Part shown: in pieces, positions 42,397-53,212 of the stretch | Numbering within the stretch: position 1 is the first letter of the stretch | Layout of the letters: each line of letters begins with the position of its first letter | Origin: Roseateles_E cavernae | GTDB taxonomy: Bacteria > Pseudomonadota > Gammaproteobacteria > Burkholderiales > Burkholderiaceae_C | Length of the DNA: 64,000 nucleotides | NCBI RefSeq assembly: GCF_040187885.1 | Contig: NZ_JBDPLH010000007.1 | Coordinates: 124,001-188,000, forward strand | Direction: 5' to 3' | Notes under the pieces: generated by a model | What the model was told of the DNA's origin: nothing | Database searches by the model: none | Seen by the model: the letters and a program-made list of their open reading frames with translations, nothing else | Translations under genes and position numbers: made by a program

Positions 42397-42450
42397 CAAG
42401 GTTGCCAAGCCCAAAACTTCGGCTTGCACCATTTCCGTACCGCCTGCCCT

Positions 42451-44778
42451 TCAAGCGGGCAGAACGCGCGCCACTTTCTGCAAACCCTCTACCGCCTTGC
42501 CCTTTCGAGCCCTCTTGCCAGAATACTGAGCAAGATTTGTGCCTTTAAGCAGCTCTTCCTTGGGCTTGCCACCGCGCCCGCTGCCCAGCACCTGCAGAGC
42601 CTGGGTAAAGGCCGCCACGCTCAGCAGCGCATCCTTGGGCTCCAAGTCGATCAGGGTCAGGCCGCGCCCGCCCTTGGGCTGGTGTTTCAGCTCGTCCAGT
42701 GCATAGGTCAGCAGGCGGCCGTTCAGCGACAGGCAGGCCAGTTGCACACCCAACACCTCGCCGGCCGGCAAGGCGGCCGGCGGCAGCGGCTTCTCCTCAC
42801 CTTCCAGGCTCAGGAAGGTCTTGCCGGCCTTTTGCCGGCCGATCAGATCGCCCACCTGGGCGATCAGTCCGAAGCCGCCGGTGCCGGCCAGCACCAGGCG
42901 CTGCTGGGTGTTGGCGGCGTAGTAATGGGCGATCTGCGTGCCGCTCTCCAGCTCGATCAGGGTCGTGATCGGCTGACCATCGCCGCGCCCGCCGGGCAGC
43001 ACCGCCACCGGCACCGAATAGACCCGACCATTGCTGCCGAACACGATCAGCGGATCGACGCTGCGGCAGGGGAAGGTGCCGTACAAGGTGTCGCCGGACT
43101 TGAAGGCCAGCGCTGCCGCATCGACCTCATGGCCCTTCAGCGCCCGCACCCAGCCCTTCATGCTGACGACCACGGTGACCGGCTCGTCGACCACCTTGAT
43201 CTCGGCCACCGCGCGTTTCTCCTCCTGGATCAGCGTGCGGCGCTCATCGCCATACTGCTTGGCATCGGCCTCGATCTCCTTGACCACGGTGCGCTTGAGC
43301 ACGCCAGGATTGGCCAGGATGTCATCCAGCTTGGCCTGTTCCTCGCGCAGGCTCTTGAGCTCCTGCTCGATCTTGATCGCCTCCAGCCGCGCCAGCTGGC
43401 GCAGGCGGATTTCCAGGATGTCCTCGGCCTGGCGGTCGGAGAGGCGGAAGCGCTCGATCAGCGCCGGCTTGGGCTCATCGGCATTGCGGATGATGCGTAT
43501 CACCTCGTCGATGTTCAGCAGCACCAGTTGCCGGCCTTCCAGCACATGGATGCGGTCCAGCACCTTGGCGAGACGGTGCTGGGTGCGGCGCTGCACCGTG
43601 GCCTGGCGGTAGCCCAGCCATTCGACAATGATCTGGCGCAGGCTCTTCTGCGTCGGCCGGCCATCGGCGCCAATCATCGTCAGATTGATCGAGGCCGAGG
43701 TTTCCAGGCTGGTGTGGGCCAGCAGGGTCGTGATCAGCTCCTGCTGCTCGACCGTGCGGCTCTTGGGCTCGAACACCAGGCGCACCGCCGCATCCTTGCT
43801 GGACTCGTCGCGCACGCAGTCCAGCACCGCCAGCACGCTGGCCTTGAGCTGCAGCTGTTCCTGGCTCAGGGCCTTCTTGCCGGCCTTGACCTTAGGGTTG
43901 GTCAGCTCCTCGATCTCCTCCAGCACCTTTTGCGAGCTGGTGCCATGCGGCAGCTCGGTGACGACCAGCTGCCACTGGCCGCGCGCCAGGTCCTCGATCT
44001 TCCAGCGCGCACGCAGCTTCAGGCTGCCACGACCGCTCAAATAGGCCGAGCGGATGTCCTCGGCAGCGCTGATCAGCTGGCCACCGCCCGGATAGTCGGG
44101 GCCGGGCAGCAGGCCGAAGAGCTCGTCATCGCTCAGCTTGTCGTTCTTCAGCAGGGCCACCGCAGCCGCGGCCACCTCGCGCAGATTGTGGCTGGGCACC
44201 TCGGTGGCCAGGCCCACCGCGATGCCGGACGCACCGTTGAGCAGCACGAAGGGCAGGCGCGCCGGCAGCTGGGTCGGCTCCTGGGTCGAACCGTCGTAGT
44301 TCGGCGCGAAGTCCACCGTGCCCTCGTCGATCTCATCGAGCAGCAGCCGCGAAATGGGCGCGAGGCGGGCTTCCGTGTAGCGCATCGCCGCCGCACCGTC
44401 GCCGTCGCGACTGCCGAAATTGCCCTGACCATCGATCAGCGGGTAGCGCTGGCTGAAGTCCTGGGCCATGCGCACCAGCGCGTCATAGACCGACTGGTCG
44501 CCATGGGGGTGGAATCGGCCCAGCACATCGCCGACCACGCGCGCGCCCTTCACAGGCTTGGCGCCGGTCGTGCCACTGAAGGACAGGCCCATCCGGTCCA
44601 TCGAGTACAGGATGCGGCGCTGCACCGGCTTCTGGCCATCGCAGACATCGGGCAGGGCCCGGCCCTTGACGACCGACAGCGCGTACTCGAGATAGGCCTG
44701 CTGGGCATAGTGCGCCAGGGTCAGCGCCTCGTTGCCCTCCTCGGCGGGCGGGGTGAAATCAATCGTGGTCTGGGTCAT
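42451..44778 (-). CDS. parC: DNA topoisomerase IV subunit A
   Basis: 775 residues. The breakage-reunion domain contains the catalytic Tyr in AAAMRYTEARL, preceded by VVGDVLGRFHPHGD and GNFGSRDGDG. There is a GyrA/ParC coiled-coil arm and a C-terminal beta-pinwheel domain lacking a classic GyrA box. With ParE it decatenates daughter chromosomes. The first four bases overlap the preceding lytic transglycosylase gene. It is the last gene of the parE-deacetylase-GNAT-transglycosylase-parC string. No strong terminator is seen after it; a small hairpin straddles the stop. Confidence 0.95.
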   Translation of the reverse strand: MTQTTIDFTPPAEEGNEALTLAHYAQQAYLEYALSVVKGRALPDVCDGQKPVQRRILYSMDRMGLSFSGTTGAKPVKGARVVGDVLGRFHPHGDQSVYDALVRMAQDFSQRYPLIDGQGNFGSRDGDGAAAMRYTEARLAPISRLLLDEIDEGTVDFAPNYDGSTQEPTQLPARLPFVLLNGASGIAVGLATEVPSHNLREVAAAAVALLKNDKLSDDELFGLLPGPDYPGGGQLISAAEDIRSAYLSGRGSLKLRARWKIEDLARGQWQLVVTELPHGTSSQKVLEEIEELTNPKVKAGKKALSQEQLQLKASVLAVLDCVRDESSKDAAVRLVFEPKSRTVEQQELITTLLAHTSLETSASINLTMIGADGRPTQKSLRQIIVEWLGYRQATVQRRTQHRLAKVLDRIHVLEGRQLVLLNIDEVIRIIRNADEPKPALIERFRLSDRQAEDILEIRLRQLARLEAIKIEQELKSLREEQAKLDDILANPGVLKRTVVKEIEADAKQYGDERRTLIQEEKRAVAEIKVVDEPVTVVVSMKGWVRALKGHEVDAAALAFKSGDTLYGTFPCRSVDPLIVFGSNGRVYSVPVAVLPGGRGDGQPITTLIELESGTQIAHYYAANTQQRLVLAGTGGFGLIAQVGDLIGRQKAGKTFLSLEGEEKPLPPAALPAGEVLGVQLACLSLNGRLLTYALDELKHQPKGGRGLTLIDLEPKDALLSVAAFTQALQVLGSGRGGKPKEELLKGTNLAQYSGKRARKGKAVEGLQKVARVLPA

Positions 44779-45422
44779 TTTGGACTGCTGTGAATTCGGA
44801 GGTGCTGGGCCTGGGCCGGCAGGCTGCGTTGCAGCAGGGCCCAGTAAAGCTCCAGCACCAGATGGACATGGGCCTGGGTTTCGGCGAACGGCGGCATGCC
44901 GCCGCCATGGCGGCGCACCGCGCCCTCGCCGGCATTCCAGGCCGCCAGGGCCACATCGATGCGGCCGAAGCGTTGGATCAGACCGGCCAGCTTGCGCGCG
45001 CCGGTCAGCACATTGGTACGGGGGTCGAGCAGGCGCTGGGTCTGCTCGGCCGGGGCGACGATCTGCATCAGGCCGACCGCGCCGCGCGGCGAAACCGCGT
45101 CATGCCGGTAGCCGGACTCGACCGCGATCACCGCCTTCAGCAGCTCCATATCGACGCCGTGACGCGCCGCAGCCTCGCGCAAGAAGGGCTGCACCGCCTT
45201 GACCTCGGGCGCGAACTCCAGCCAGGTCAAGAGGCCCTGGCTGCCATCGAGCTTGCCGGGCACGCGGCGATCCGGCTCGGCGACGCCGAGCACCAGGCCA
45301 TAGTTGCTGTCCAGCGGGCGGCTGGCCAGATGGGCAACGCCGGCGCCGTCGACATAGCCCCACAGCTCGGCCTGAGCGAGGCCGCTGAGCAAGAGCAGGC
45401 ACACAACAGCGAGGCCTCTCAC
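44775..45422 (-). CDS. Lytic transglycosylase (SLT domain) protein
   Basis: 215 residues. Signal peptide LAVVCLLLLSGLAQA, a short N-terminal DUF4124-like segment (WGYVDGAGVAHLASRP), then a soluble lytic transglycosylase domain with the catalytic Glu in IAVESGYRHDAVSPRGAVGLMQI and the later AAWNAGEGAVRRHGG motif. It cuts peptidoglycan strands in the periplasm, releasing 1,6-anhydro muropeptides. It overlaps the GNAT gene upstream and parC downstream by 4 bp each. Confidence 0.9.
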   Translation of the reverse strand: MRGLAVVCLLLLSGLAQAELWGYVDGAGVAHLASRPLDSNYGLVLGVAEPDRRVPGKLDGSQGLLTWLEFAPEVKAVQPFLREAAARHGVDMELLKAVIAVESGYRHDAVSPRGAVGLMQIVAPAEQTQRLLDPRTNVLTGARKLAGLIQRFGRIDVALAAWNAGEGAVRRHGGGMPPFAETQAHVHLVLELYWALLQRSLPAQAQHLRIHSSPK

Positions 45423-45949
45423 GCGCCCTCCTCGCCCAGGGCGATGCGGGCCTGGTACTCGCGGTCCAGCATGGACATCACGATCAGGCTGTCATAGCCA
45501 TCAGCGCCAACGCTGACGCGCACGCTTTCGCGCAAACGCCCTTCCTCGACAAAGCCCTCGCTCTGGTAGAGCGCATAGGCGCGGGTGTTCAGCGCCTTCA
45601 CATCGAGCCAGAAGCGATGCGCCTGCAGCTGGGCAAAGGCCAGCTTCTTCAGCTGGCGCACGCAGGCCCGGCCCAGGCCCAGGCCCTTGGGGCCCAGCAC
45701 GATGCGCTTGAGCTCGACCGAGCGGTGCGGGTTGCGGCAGCCCTGCAGGATCACGAAACCGGCGCGCTCGTTGGAATCACCGAACTCGACGATGAAATGG
45801 CGCGAATCCGGGAAGCGGATCGCGCCCTCGTGCTGGGTGCGCTCCCAGGGCGTGATGAAGGGCAGATTGGCGGCGTCCTGCTCGACCGTGACGACATAGT
45901 CCAGATCGGACAGCATGGTCGGGCGCAGGCTGACGCGGGGCACGCTCAT
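45419..45949 (-). CDS. GNAT-family N-acetyltransferase
   Basis: 176 residues. The RimI/RimJ-like GNAT fold is shown by the acetyl-CoA pyrophosphate loop LGPKGLGLGRACVRQLKKLAF and the C-terminal RFWLDVKALNTRAYALYQSEGFVEEG. The N-terminus SVPRVSLRPTMLSDLDYV is typical. The target (small molecule or protein amine) is not predictable. The ATG at 45949 overlaps the deacetylase stop; the longer frame to 46201 runs inside that gene. Gene overlap on both sides implies tight co-translation with the deacetylase and the transglycosylase. Confidence 0.88.
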   Translation of the reverse strand: MSVPRVSLRPTMLSDLDYVVTVEQDAANLPFITPWERTQHEGAIRFPDSRHFIVEFGDSNERAGFVILQGCRNPHRSVELKRIVLGPKGLGLGRACVRQLKKLAFAQLQAHRFWLDVKALNTRAYALYQSEGFVEEGRLRESVRVSVGADGYDSLIVMSMLDREYQARIALGEEGA

Positions 45950-46973
45950 CCCTCGAAACCCTGCAGCACCGCCACCACATTCAGGCCTATCGCCTCGGTC
46001 GCGTAGCCGCCCTCCTGCAGCAGCAGCGTCGGCCAGCCCTGCGCGGCCAGCAGTTGGCCCATGCGCGTGAACTCGGGCCGGTCCAGCTTGAAGTGCGAGA
46101 TCGGGTCGCCGCCATAGGTGTCCACGCCCAGCGAGACGATCAGCAACTCCGGTGCATAGGCGCGCAGCCGGGCCAGCGCGGCATCGAGCGCGGCAAACCA
46201 CTCGTCGTTGCTGGCACCGGCTGGCAGCGGGTAGTTGGCATTGCAGCCCGCACCGGCGCCGGTGCCGCGCTCGTCGGCATGGCCGAGAAAGAAGGGGTAC
46301 TCGGTCTGCGGATCGCCGTGGATGCTGGCGTAGAACACATCGGCGCGCTCGTAGAAGATCGCCTGCGTGCCATTGCCATGGTGGTAGTCGACATCGAGGA
46401 TGGCCACGCGCTGCAGCCCGCGATCCAGTGCCGCCTGGGCCGCCACCGCCGCGTTATTGACAAAGCAGTAGCCGCCGAAGAAATCGGCGCCGGCATGGTG
46501 GCCGGGCGGGCGGGTCAGCACATAGGCCGCACGCTCGCCACCCGTCAGCACCAGATCCAGGCCGCTCAGGCAGGCCTGCGCGCCCCAGTAGGCGGCCTGC
46601 CAGGAACCCGCGGTCAGCGGCGTGCCGCTGTCCATCGAATACAAGCCCATGCGGGCGGCGAAGCTCTTGGGCTCGACATCCGAGCGCAGGCTGCGTACCG
46701 GCCAGACCGCAGGGAAGGCATCGCCCTCGCCGCCCAGCGCCAGCCACTCGGCATGCGCGCCCTGCACAAAGCGCAGATAGGCCGGCGCATGCACGCGCTC
46801 CAGCGGCGCCAGCCCGTGATCGCTCGGCGCCAGCACCTCGCCCAGCGCCGCGTCCCGCAGCGCCTTCAGCACATAGTCGGCGCGGGCCGGAATCTCGAAG
46901 GCCGGCACCCGTTGGCCCCGGAAGAACTCGTGCGTGGCCGCATGCAGGCCATGCCTGTCGTTGTAGACCGTCT

Positions 46974-46977
<4 letters not shown>
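45946..46977 (-). CDS. Histone deacetylase / acetylpolyamine amidohydrolase family protein
   Basis: 343 residues. The arginase-deacetylase fold has RPPGHHAGADFFGGYCFVNN, which holds the paired active-site histidines. Zinc ligands are in ILDVDYHHGNGTQ and SLGVDTYGGDP, and the catalytic-pocket Tyr region is QEGGYATEAIG. The opening VYNDRHGLHAATHEFFRGQ and the total length point to the acetylpolyamine amidohydrolase (AphA) branch, which deacetylates N-acetyl-putrescine, -cadaverine or -spermidine. It starts with GTG overlapping the parE stop (GTGA). Polyamine specificity is inference. Confidence 0.88.
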
Positions 46978-48974
<1,997 letters not shown>

Positions 48975-49050
48975 GGGGCGCGATTCTAGGAGACTGTCAA
49001 GCTTTGGCTGGGCCCGAGCAGGGTCGTCCGGCTTTGGCTACAGTGCGCAG

Positions 49051-50271
49051 ATGAGCACCGCCACCGCCCCACCCAAACTGTCCATGAACCAGGTGCTGCT
49101 GTGCGGCGCGCTGATCGTCACGCTGTCCATGGGCATACGCCACGGCTTCGGCCTGTGGCTGCAGCCGATCACGATGGAGCGGGGCTGGACCCGCGAGACC
49201 TTTGCCTTCGCGCTGGCGATCCAGAACATCGCCTGGGGCCTGGCCGGGCCGCTGGCCGGCATGCTGGCCGACCGGTTTGGCGCCTTCAAGGTGCTGGTGG
49301 TCGGCGGCCTGCTGTATGCGCTGGGCCTGGTGCTGATGGCCTTGTCGACCTCGGGCCTGGCCTTCACCGGCAGCGCCGGCCTGTTGATCGGCATGGCGCA
49401 GTCGGGCACCACCTATGCGGTCATCTACGGTGTGATCGGCCGCAATGTGGCGCCGGAGAAGCGCTCCTGGGCCATGGGTGTCGCCGCTGCGGCCGGTTCC
49501 TTCGGCCAGTTCCTGATGGTGCCGGTGGAGAACTGGCTGATCTCGGGCACCGGCTGGCAGAACGCGCTGTTCTTTCTGTCGATGGCAGCCCTGCTGATCG
49601 TCCCGCTGGCCTTCGGACTGCGGGAACCGGAGCAGTCGCGTGCGCACAGCGCCCAGAATCAGAGCATCGCGCAGGCGGTGCGCGAGGCCTTTGGCTACCG
49701 CAGCTTCCAGCTCTTGATGGCCGGCTACTTCGTCTGCGGCTTCCAGGTGGTCTTCATCGGCGTGCACATGCCCAGCTACCTGAAGGACAACGGCCTGTCA
49801 CCGCAGGTCGCCACCTATGCGCTGGCCCTGATCGGTCTTTTCAACGTGTTCGGCACCTATGCGGCCGGCAGCCTGGGCCAGCGCATGCCCAAGCGCTATC
49901 TGCTGTCGGGCATCTATGCCTTGCGCTCGGTGGCCATCGTCGCCTTCCTGCTCGCGCCGCTGACGCCGACCAGCGTCTATATCTTCTCCGCCGTGATGGG
50001 CGTGCTGTGGCTGTCCACCGTGCCGCCGACCAACTCGGTGGTGATGCAGATCTTCGGCATCCAGCATATGTCGATGCTGAGCGGCTTTGTCTTTCTGAGC
50101 CATCAGGTCGGCAGCTTCCTGGGCGTCTGGCTGGGCGGCAAGCTCTATGACAGCAGCGGCAGCTATGACGTGGTCTGGTGGCTGGCCGTCGCGCTGGGTG
50201 TGGCCGCGGCCTTGATCAATCTGCCGGTGCGCGAGCATGCCATCGCGCGTGCCGCGCCCGCTGCGGCATGA
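49051..50271 (+). CDS. Major facilitator superfamily transporter
   Basis: 406 residues with about 12 membrane helices. The typical MFS loop 2-3 motif is GMLADRFGAFKVLVVGG; a large central loop after helix 6 is charged (REPEQSRAHSAQNQS). It resembles the oxalate:formate/monocarboxylate-type MFS group found in betaproteobacteria (GIRHGFGLWLQPITMERGWTRE opening). Substrate unknown. The ATG at 49051 (MSTATAPP) is preferred over the frame opening at 48946, which enters parE territory. Its stop overlaps a tiny downstream gene. Confidence 0.86.
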   Translation: MSTATAPPKLSMNQVLLCGALIVTLSMGIRHGFGLWLQPITMERGWTRETFAFALAIQNIAWGLAGPLAGMLADRFGAFKVLVVGGLLYALGLVLMALSTSGLAFTGSAGLLIGMAQSGTTYAVIYGVIGRNVAPEKRSWAMGVAAAAGSFGQFLMVPVENWLISGTGWQNALFFLSMAALLIVPLAFGLREPEQSRAHSAQNQSIAQAVREAFGYRSFQLLMAGYFVCGFQVVFIGVHMPSYLKDNGLSPQVATYALALIGLFNVFGTYAAGSLGQRMPKRYLLSGIYALRSVAIVAFLLAPLTPTSVYIFSAVMGVLWLSTVPPTNSVVMQIFGIQHMSMLSGFVFLSHQVGSFLGVWLGGKLYDSSGSYDVVWWLAVALGVAAALINLPVREHAIARAAPAAA

Positions 50272-50390
50272 ACTGGCGGCGCGGCCTGGCCTGGACGGCG
50301 GCCCTGCTGCTGCTGGCCGCCGTCTTTGCTTCCTATCTGCAGCCCGAGTTGATGCGGCAGCTGTCCGAACAGATCTGGGCCTGTTTCTGA
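50268..50390 (+). CDS. Small single-span membrane protein (40 aa)
   Basis: 40 residues: a basic N-terminus (MNWRRGL), one membrane helix (AWTAALLLLAAVFASYL), then QPELMRQLSEQIWACF. The ATG overlaps the MFS stop (ATGA), and the next gene starts 1 bp after its stop. This makes chance unlikely. I recall similar tiny proteins ending WACF in related bacteria, but have no function to offer. Confidence 0.62.
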   Translation: MNWRRGLAWTAALLLLAAVFASYLQPELMRQLSEQIWACF

Positions 50391-50391
50391 G

Positions 50392-50931
50392 ATGTTGAGC
50401 CCCCCCTCCCCCTGGCTGCTGCGTTGGCCCCAGGCCTGCAAGGCCGGTGCCAGCGCGCTGGACCTGGCTTGCGGCTCGGGCCGCCATGTGCGCCATCTGG
50501 CGTCCCTAGGCATGCGGGTCACCGCCGTGGACCGCGATGCCCAGGCCCTGGCCGCGCTGAGCGGCCTGGCCGACACCCTGGTGGCCGATATCGAAGCCGG
50601 CCCCTGGCCGCTGGGCGAGCGCCGGTTTGACCTGGTGCTGGTCACCAATTACCTGTGGCGCCCGCTGCTGCCGCGCATCGCGGCGGCCGTCGCACCGGGC
50701 GGCTGGCTGATTTACGAAACCTTTACCCAAGGCCAGCAAAGTGTGGGCCGACCATCCAATCCGGAGTTTCTGCTGCGGCCCGGCGAGTTGCTGCAAGCCT
50801 GTGCCGGGCTGCGCGTCGTCGCCTATGAGGACGGTTTTCTGGACGGGGTCAACCCGCGCTATCTGCAGCGCGTTGCTGCGGTTCGTGAAAGCAGCGAGCC
50901 GGGGGTTTTCCAGCGCTACCGCCTGGACTGA
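50392..50931 (+). CDS. Class I SAM-dependent methyltransferase
   Basis: 179 residues, single methyltransferase domain of the type 11/12 fold. The SAM motif is ALDLACGSGRHVRHLASLG, followed by the acidic VTAVDRD and VADIEAGPWPL motifs, and the post-motif VTNYLWRPLLP. It is shorter than most members but complete. Substrate unknown. It starts 1 bp after the 40-aa membrane protein stop and ends 50 bp before dapA. Confidence 0.82.
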   Translation: MLSPPSPWLLRWPQACKAGASALDLACGSGRHVRHLASLGMRVTAVDRDAQALAALSGLADTLVADIEAGPWPLGERRFDLVLVTNYLWRPLLPRIAAAVAPGGWLIYETFTQGQQSVGRPSNPEFLLRPGELLQACAGLRVVAYEDGFLDGVNPRYLQRVAAVRESSEPGVFQRYRLD

Positions 50932-50981
50932 GCCAAGAGGCCGGCGCGCTTCAGTAGAATCCGCCGATTGCGAGGAATTCC

Positions 50982-51863
50982 ATGACACCGATTGTTGGCA
51001 GCATCGTCGCGCTTGTGACGCCGATGCAAGAGGACGGCAGCGTCGATTACGCCGCGCTGCGCAGCTTGATTGACTGGCATATTGCCGAAGGCACGGATTG
51101 CATCGGCGTGGTCGGCACGACCGGCGAATCGCCCACCGTGAGCGTCGAGGAGCACTGCGAGATCATCCGCGTGGCGGTCGAGCATGCAGCCGGCCGCGTG
51201 CCCATCATGGCCGGCACCGGTGGCAACTCCACCGCCGAGGCGATCAATCTGAGCCGCTTCGCGAAGCAGGTCGGCGCCGACTGCACGCTGTCGGTCGTGC
51301 CCTACTACAACAAGCCTTCGCAAGAAGGCATCTACCAGCATTTCAAGGCCATCGCCGAGGCCGTCGACATCCCGATGATGTTGTACAACGTGCCCGGCCG
51401 CACCGTCGCCGATATGGCGCCCGAGACCAGTTTGCGCTGCGCGGCCCTGCCCGGCGTCATCGGCATCAAGGAAGCCACCGGCAATATCGAGCGCGCCGCC
51501 TACCTGATCAAGCATGCGCCGGCCGGCTTCTCGATCTATTCGGGCGATGACGGCACGGCCGTGGCCCTGATGCTGCTGGGCGGTCATGGCAATGTCAGCG
51601 TCACCGCCAATGTCGCACCGCGCGCGATGCACGAGCTCTGCAAGGCCGCGCTGGCCGGCAATGTGCGCGAGGCCACCCGCATTCATATGCAGCTGCTGGG
51701 CCTGCACAAGCAGCTGTTCTGCGAACCCAGCCCGGCCCCCACCAAATGGGCGCTGGAGCGCCTGGGCCGCTGCAAATCGGCACTGCGCCTGCCGATCACG
51801 CCGCTGACGGCCGCCGGCCAGGCCAGCGTGGCGCAAGCCATGAGCGAAGCAGGCCTGCTCTGA
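50982..51863 (+). CDS. dapA: 4-hydroxy-tetrahydrodipicolinate synthase
   Basis: 293 residues, the family length. It condenses pyruvate and aspartate semialdehyde toward lysine and diaminopimelate. VGTTGESPTVSVEEH, MAGTGGNSTAEAI, the active-site Tyr in VVPYYNKPSQEG and the Schiff-base Lys in GIKEATGNI are present. GAGG precedes the ATG. bamC follows, as in many proteobacteria (dapA-bamC). Confidence 0.96.
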   Translation: MTPIVGSIVALVTPMQEDGSVDYAALRSLIDWHIAEGTDCIGVVGTTGESPTVSVEEHCEIIRVAVEHAAGRVPIMAGTGGNSTAEAINLSRFAKQVGADCTLSVVPYYNKPSQEGIYQHFKAIAEAVDIPMMLYNVPGRTVADMAPETSLRCAALPGVIGIKEATGNIERAAYLIKHAPAGFSIYSGDDGTAVALMLLGGHGNVSVTANVAPRAMHELCKAALAGNVREATRIHMQLLGLHKQLFCEPSPAPTKWALERLGRCKSALRLPITPLTAAGQASVAQAMSEAGLL

Positions 51864-51925
51864 CCCGGGGCTTCTTGCTCCAGGTTCTTCCCGTTTATCC
51901 AGCCTTCAGTCCGGAGATGTCTAGC

Positions 51926-53113
51926 GTGACCCGTTCCTTTCCCATCGATGCCAAGGCCACGCGCCTGGCCCGCACCGCCCTGAGCACCGCGCTGATCGCC
52001 TCGTTGGCTGCCTGCAGCTCCTTTGACGGCGTACTGAGCTCCGACAAGGTCGACTACCGCACCGCCGCCCGCCAGACCACCGGCCTGGACGTGCCGCCGG
52101 ACCTGACCCAGCTGGCCCGCGACAACCGCTCCCAGGTCCAGGGCGGCTCGGTCAGCGCCTCGGCACTGCAGCAAGGCGGCGGCGCAGCGCGTGCGGCCGC
52201 TGCAGCCCCCAGCAACCAGGTGGCGCTGAAGGCGGCCGGCAATGTCAGCCTGGAGCGCAACGGCGAGGTGCGCTGGCTGCGCAGCACGGCCAATGCCGAC
52301 CAGCTGTGGCCGCAGCTGCGTGCCTTCTGGCAGGAGTCCGGCTTCGAGCTGGTCAAGGACGATGCCGCCGTGGGCCTGCTGGAAACCAGCTGGGCCGAGA
52401 ACCGCGCCAAGCTGCCGCAGGACTTCATCCGCCGCACCATAGGCACGGTGCTGGACTCGGTCTACTCGACCGGCGAGCGCGATATGTACCGCACCCGCAT
52501 CGAGCGCGTGGCCGGCGGCGGCACCGACATCTATATCAGCCATCGCGGCATGCAGGAGGTCTACACCACCAGCCAGCGCGAGCAGACCGCCTGGCAGCCG
52601 CGTGCCGCCGATGCTTCGCTGGAAGGCGAGATGCTGTCGCGCCTGATGCTCAAGCTGGGCGGTCAGACCGAAGCGGCCAAGGCCGTGGTGGCGGGCGCCG
52701 CCGCACCGGTCGCGATCCCCTCGTCCGAACTGCCGCCCTCGCGCGGCGGCGCGCGCAGCCGGCCGCTGAGCGAAGTGCCCGACACGCTGCAGGTCAATGA
52801 GGGCTTCGAGCGCGCCTGGCGCCGGGTCGGCCAGTCGCTGGATCGCCACGGCTTCACCGTCGAGGACCGCGACCGCAGCCAGGGCTTGTTCTTCCTGCGC
52901 TATGCCGACCCGACCCAGGCCGGCAAGGAAGAACCCAACTTCTTCCAGCGCCTGTTCAAGGGCGAGCAGGCCGTGACCGCCAACCGCTACCGCGTCTCGG
53001 TCAAGTCCGAGGGCGAGCGCAGCACGGTCAGCGTGCTCAACAACCAGGGCCAGCAGCAGACCGACGAGAACGCCAAGCGCATTCTGAACCTGCTGATGGA
53101 CGATCTGCGCTGA
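51926..53113 (+). CDS. bamC: Outer-membrane assembly lipoprotein BamC
   Basis: 395 residues. A lipoprotein signal peptide ends in the lipobox LAACSSFDG, giving an acylated Cys in the mature protein. There follow an unstructured N-terminal region with VDYRTAARQTTGLDVPPDL and two helix-grip domains (about 105-215 and 280-395) of the NlpB/DapX family. It is part of the BamABCDE outer-membrane protein insertion machine. I choose the GTG at 51926 because GGAG (51913-51916) lies 9 nt before it; the ATG at 51917 would directly abut that ribosome binding site. Confidence 0.88.
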   Translation: MTRSFPIDAKATRLARTALSTALIASLAACSSFDGVLSSDKVDYRTAARQTTGLDVPPDLTQLARDNRSQVQGGSVSASALQQGGGAARAAAAAPSNQVALKAAGNVSLERNGEVRWLRSTANADQLWPQLRAFWQESGFELVKDDAAVGLLETSWAENRAKLPQDFIRRTIGTVLDSVYSTGERDMYRTRIERVAGGGTDIYISHRGMQEVYTTSQREQTAWQPRAADASLEGEMLSRLMLKLGGQTEAAKAVVAGAAAPVAIPSSELPPSRGGARSRPLSEVPDTLQVNEGFERAWRRVGQSLDRHGFTVEDRDRSQGLFFLRYADPTQAGKEEPNFFQRLFKGEQAVTANRYRVSVKSEGERSTVSVLNNQGQQQTDENAKRILNLLMDDLR

Positions 53114-53134
53114 AGCAACCTAAGCTCCGACATG

Positions 53135-53167
53135 GCCGCCGCCTGCTGACGCAGCGGCGGCTTTTTT
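53135..53167 (+). terminator. Rho-independent terminator of dapA-bamC
   Basis: Stem GCCGCCGCCTGC/GCAGCGGCGGC (one bulged C) with a 4-nt loop, followed by six T, 21 bp after the bamC stop. Confidence 0.93.
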
Positions 53168-53212
53168 CTTGTACGACCTCGGTCCAACCTTCATCACACA
53201 GCAGGCTTTTCG

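Noticed and set aside
42349..44793. 814-aa open frame on the plus strand
   Set aside because: Antisense of parC; low-complexity Leu/Gln/Arg/His composition and no family motif. The same applies to 47001-48956 opposite parE and 28300-29643 opposite ettA.
49051..49410. Alternative MFS start at 48946
   Set aside because: The extra N-terminal 35 residues would overlap the parE start region and lack a membrane or signal character; 49051 opens directly into the first helix.
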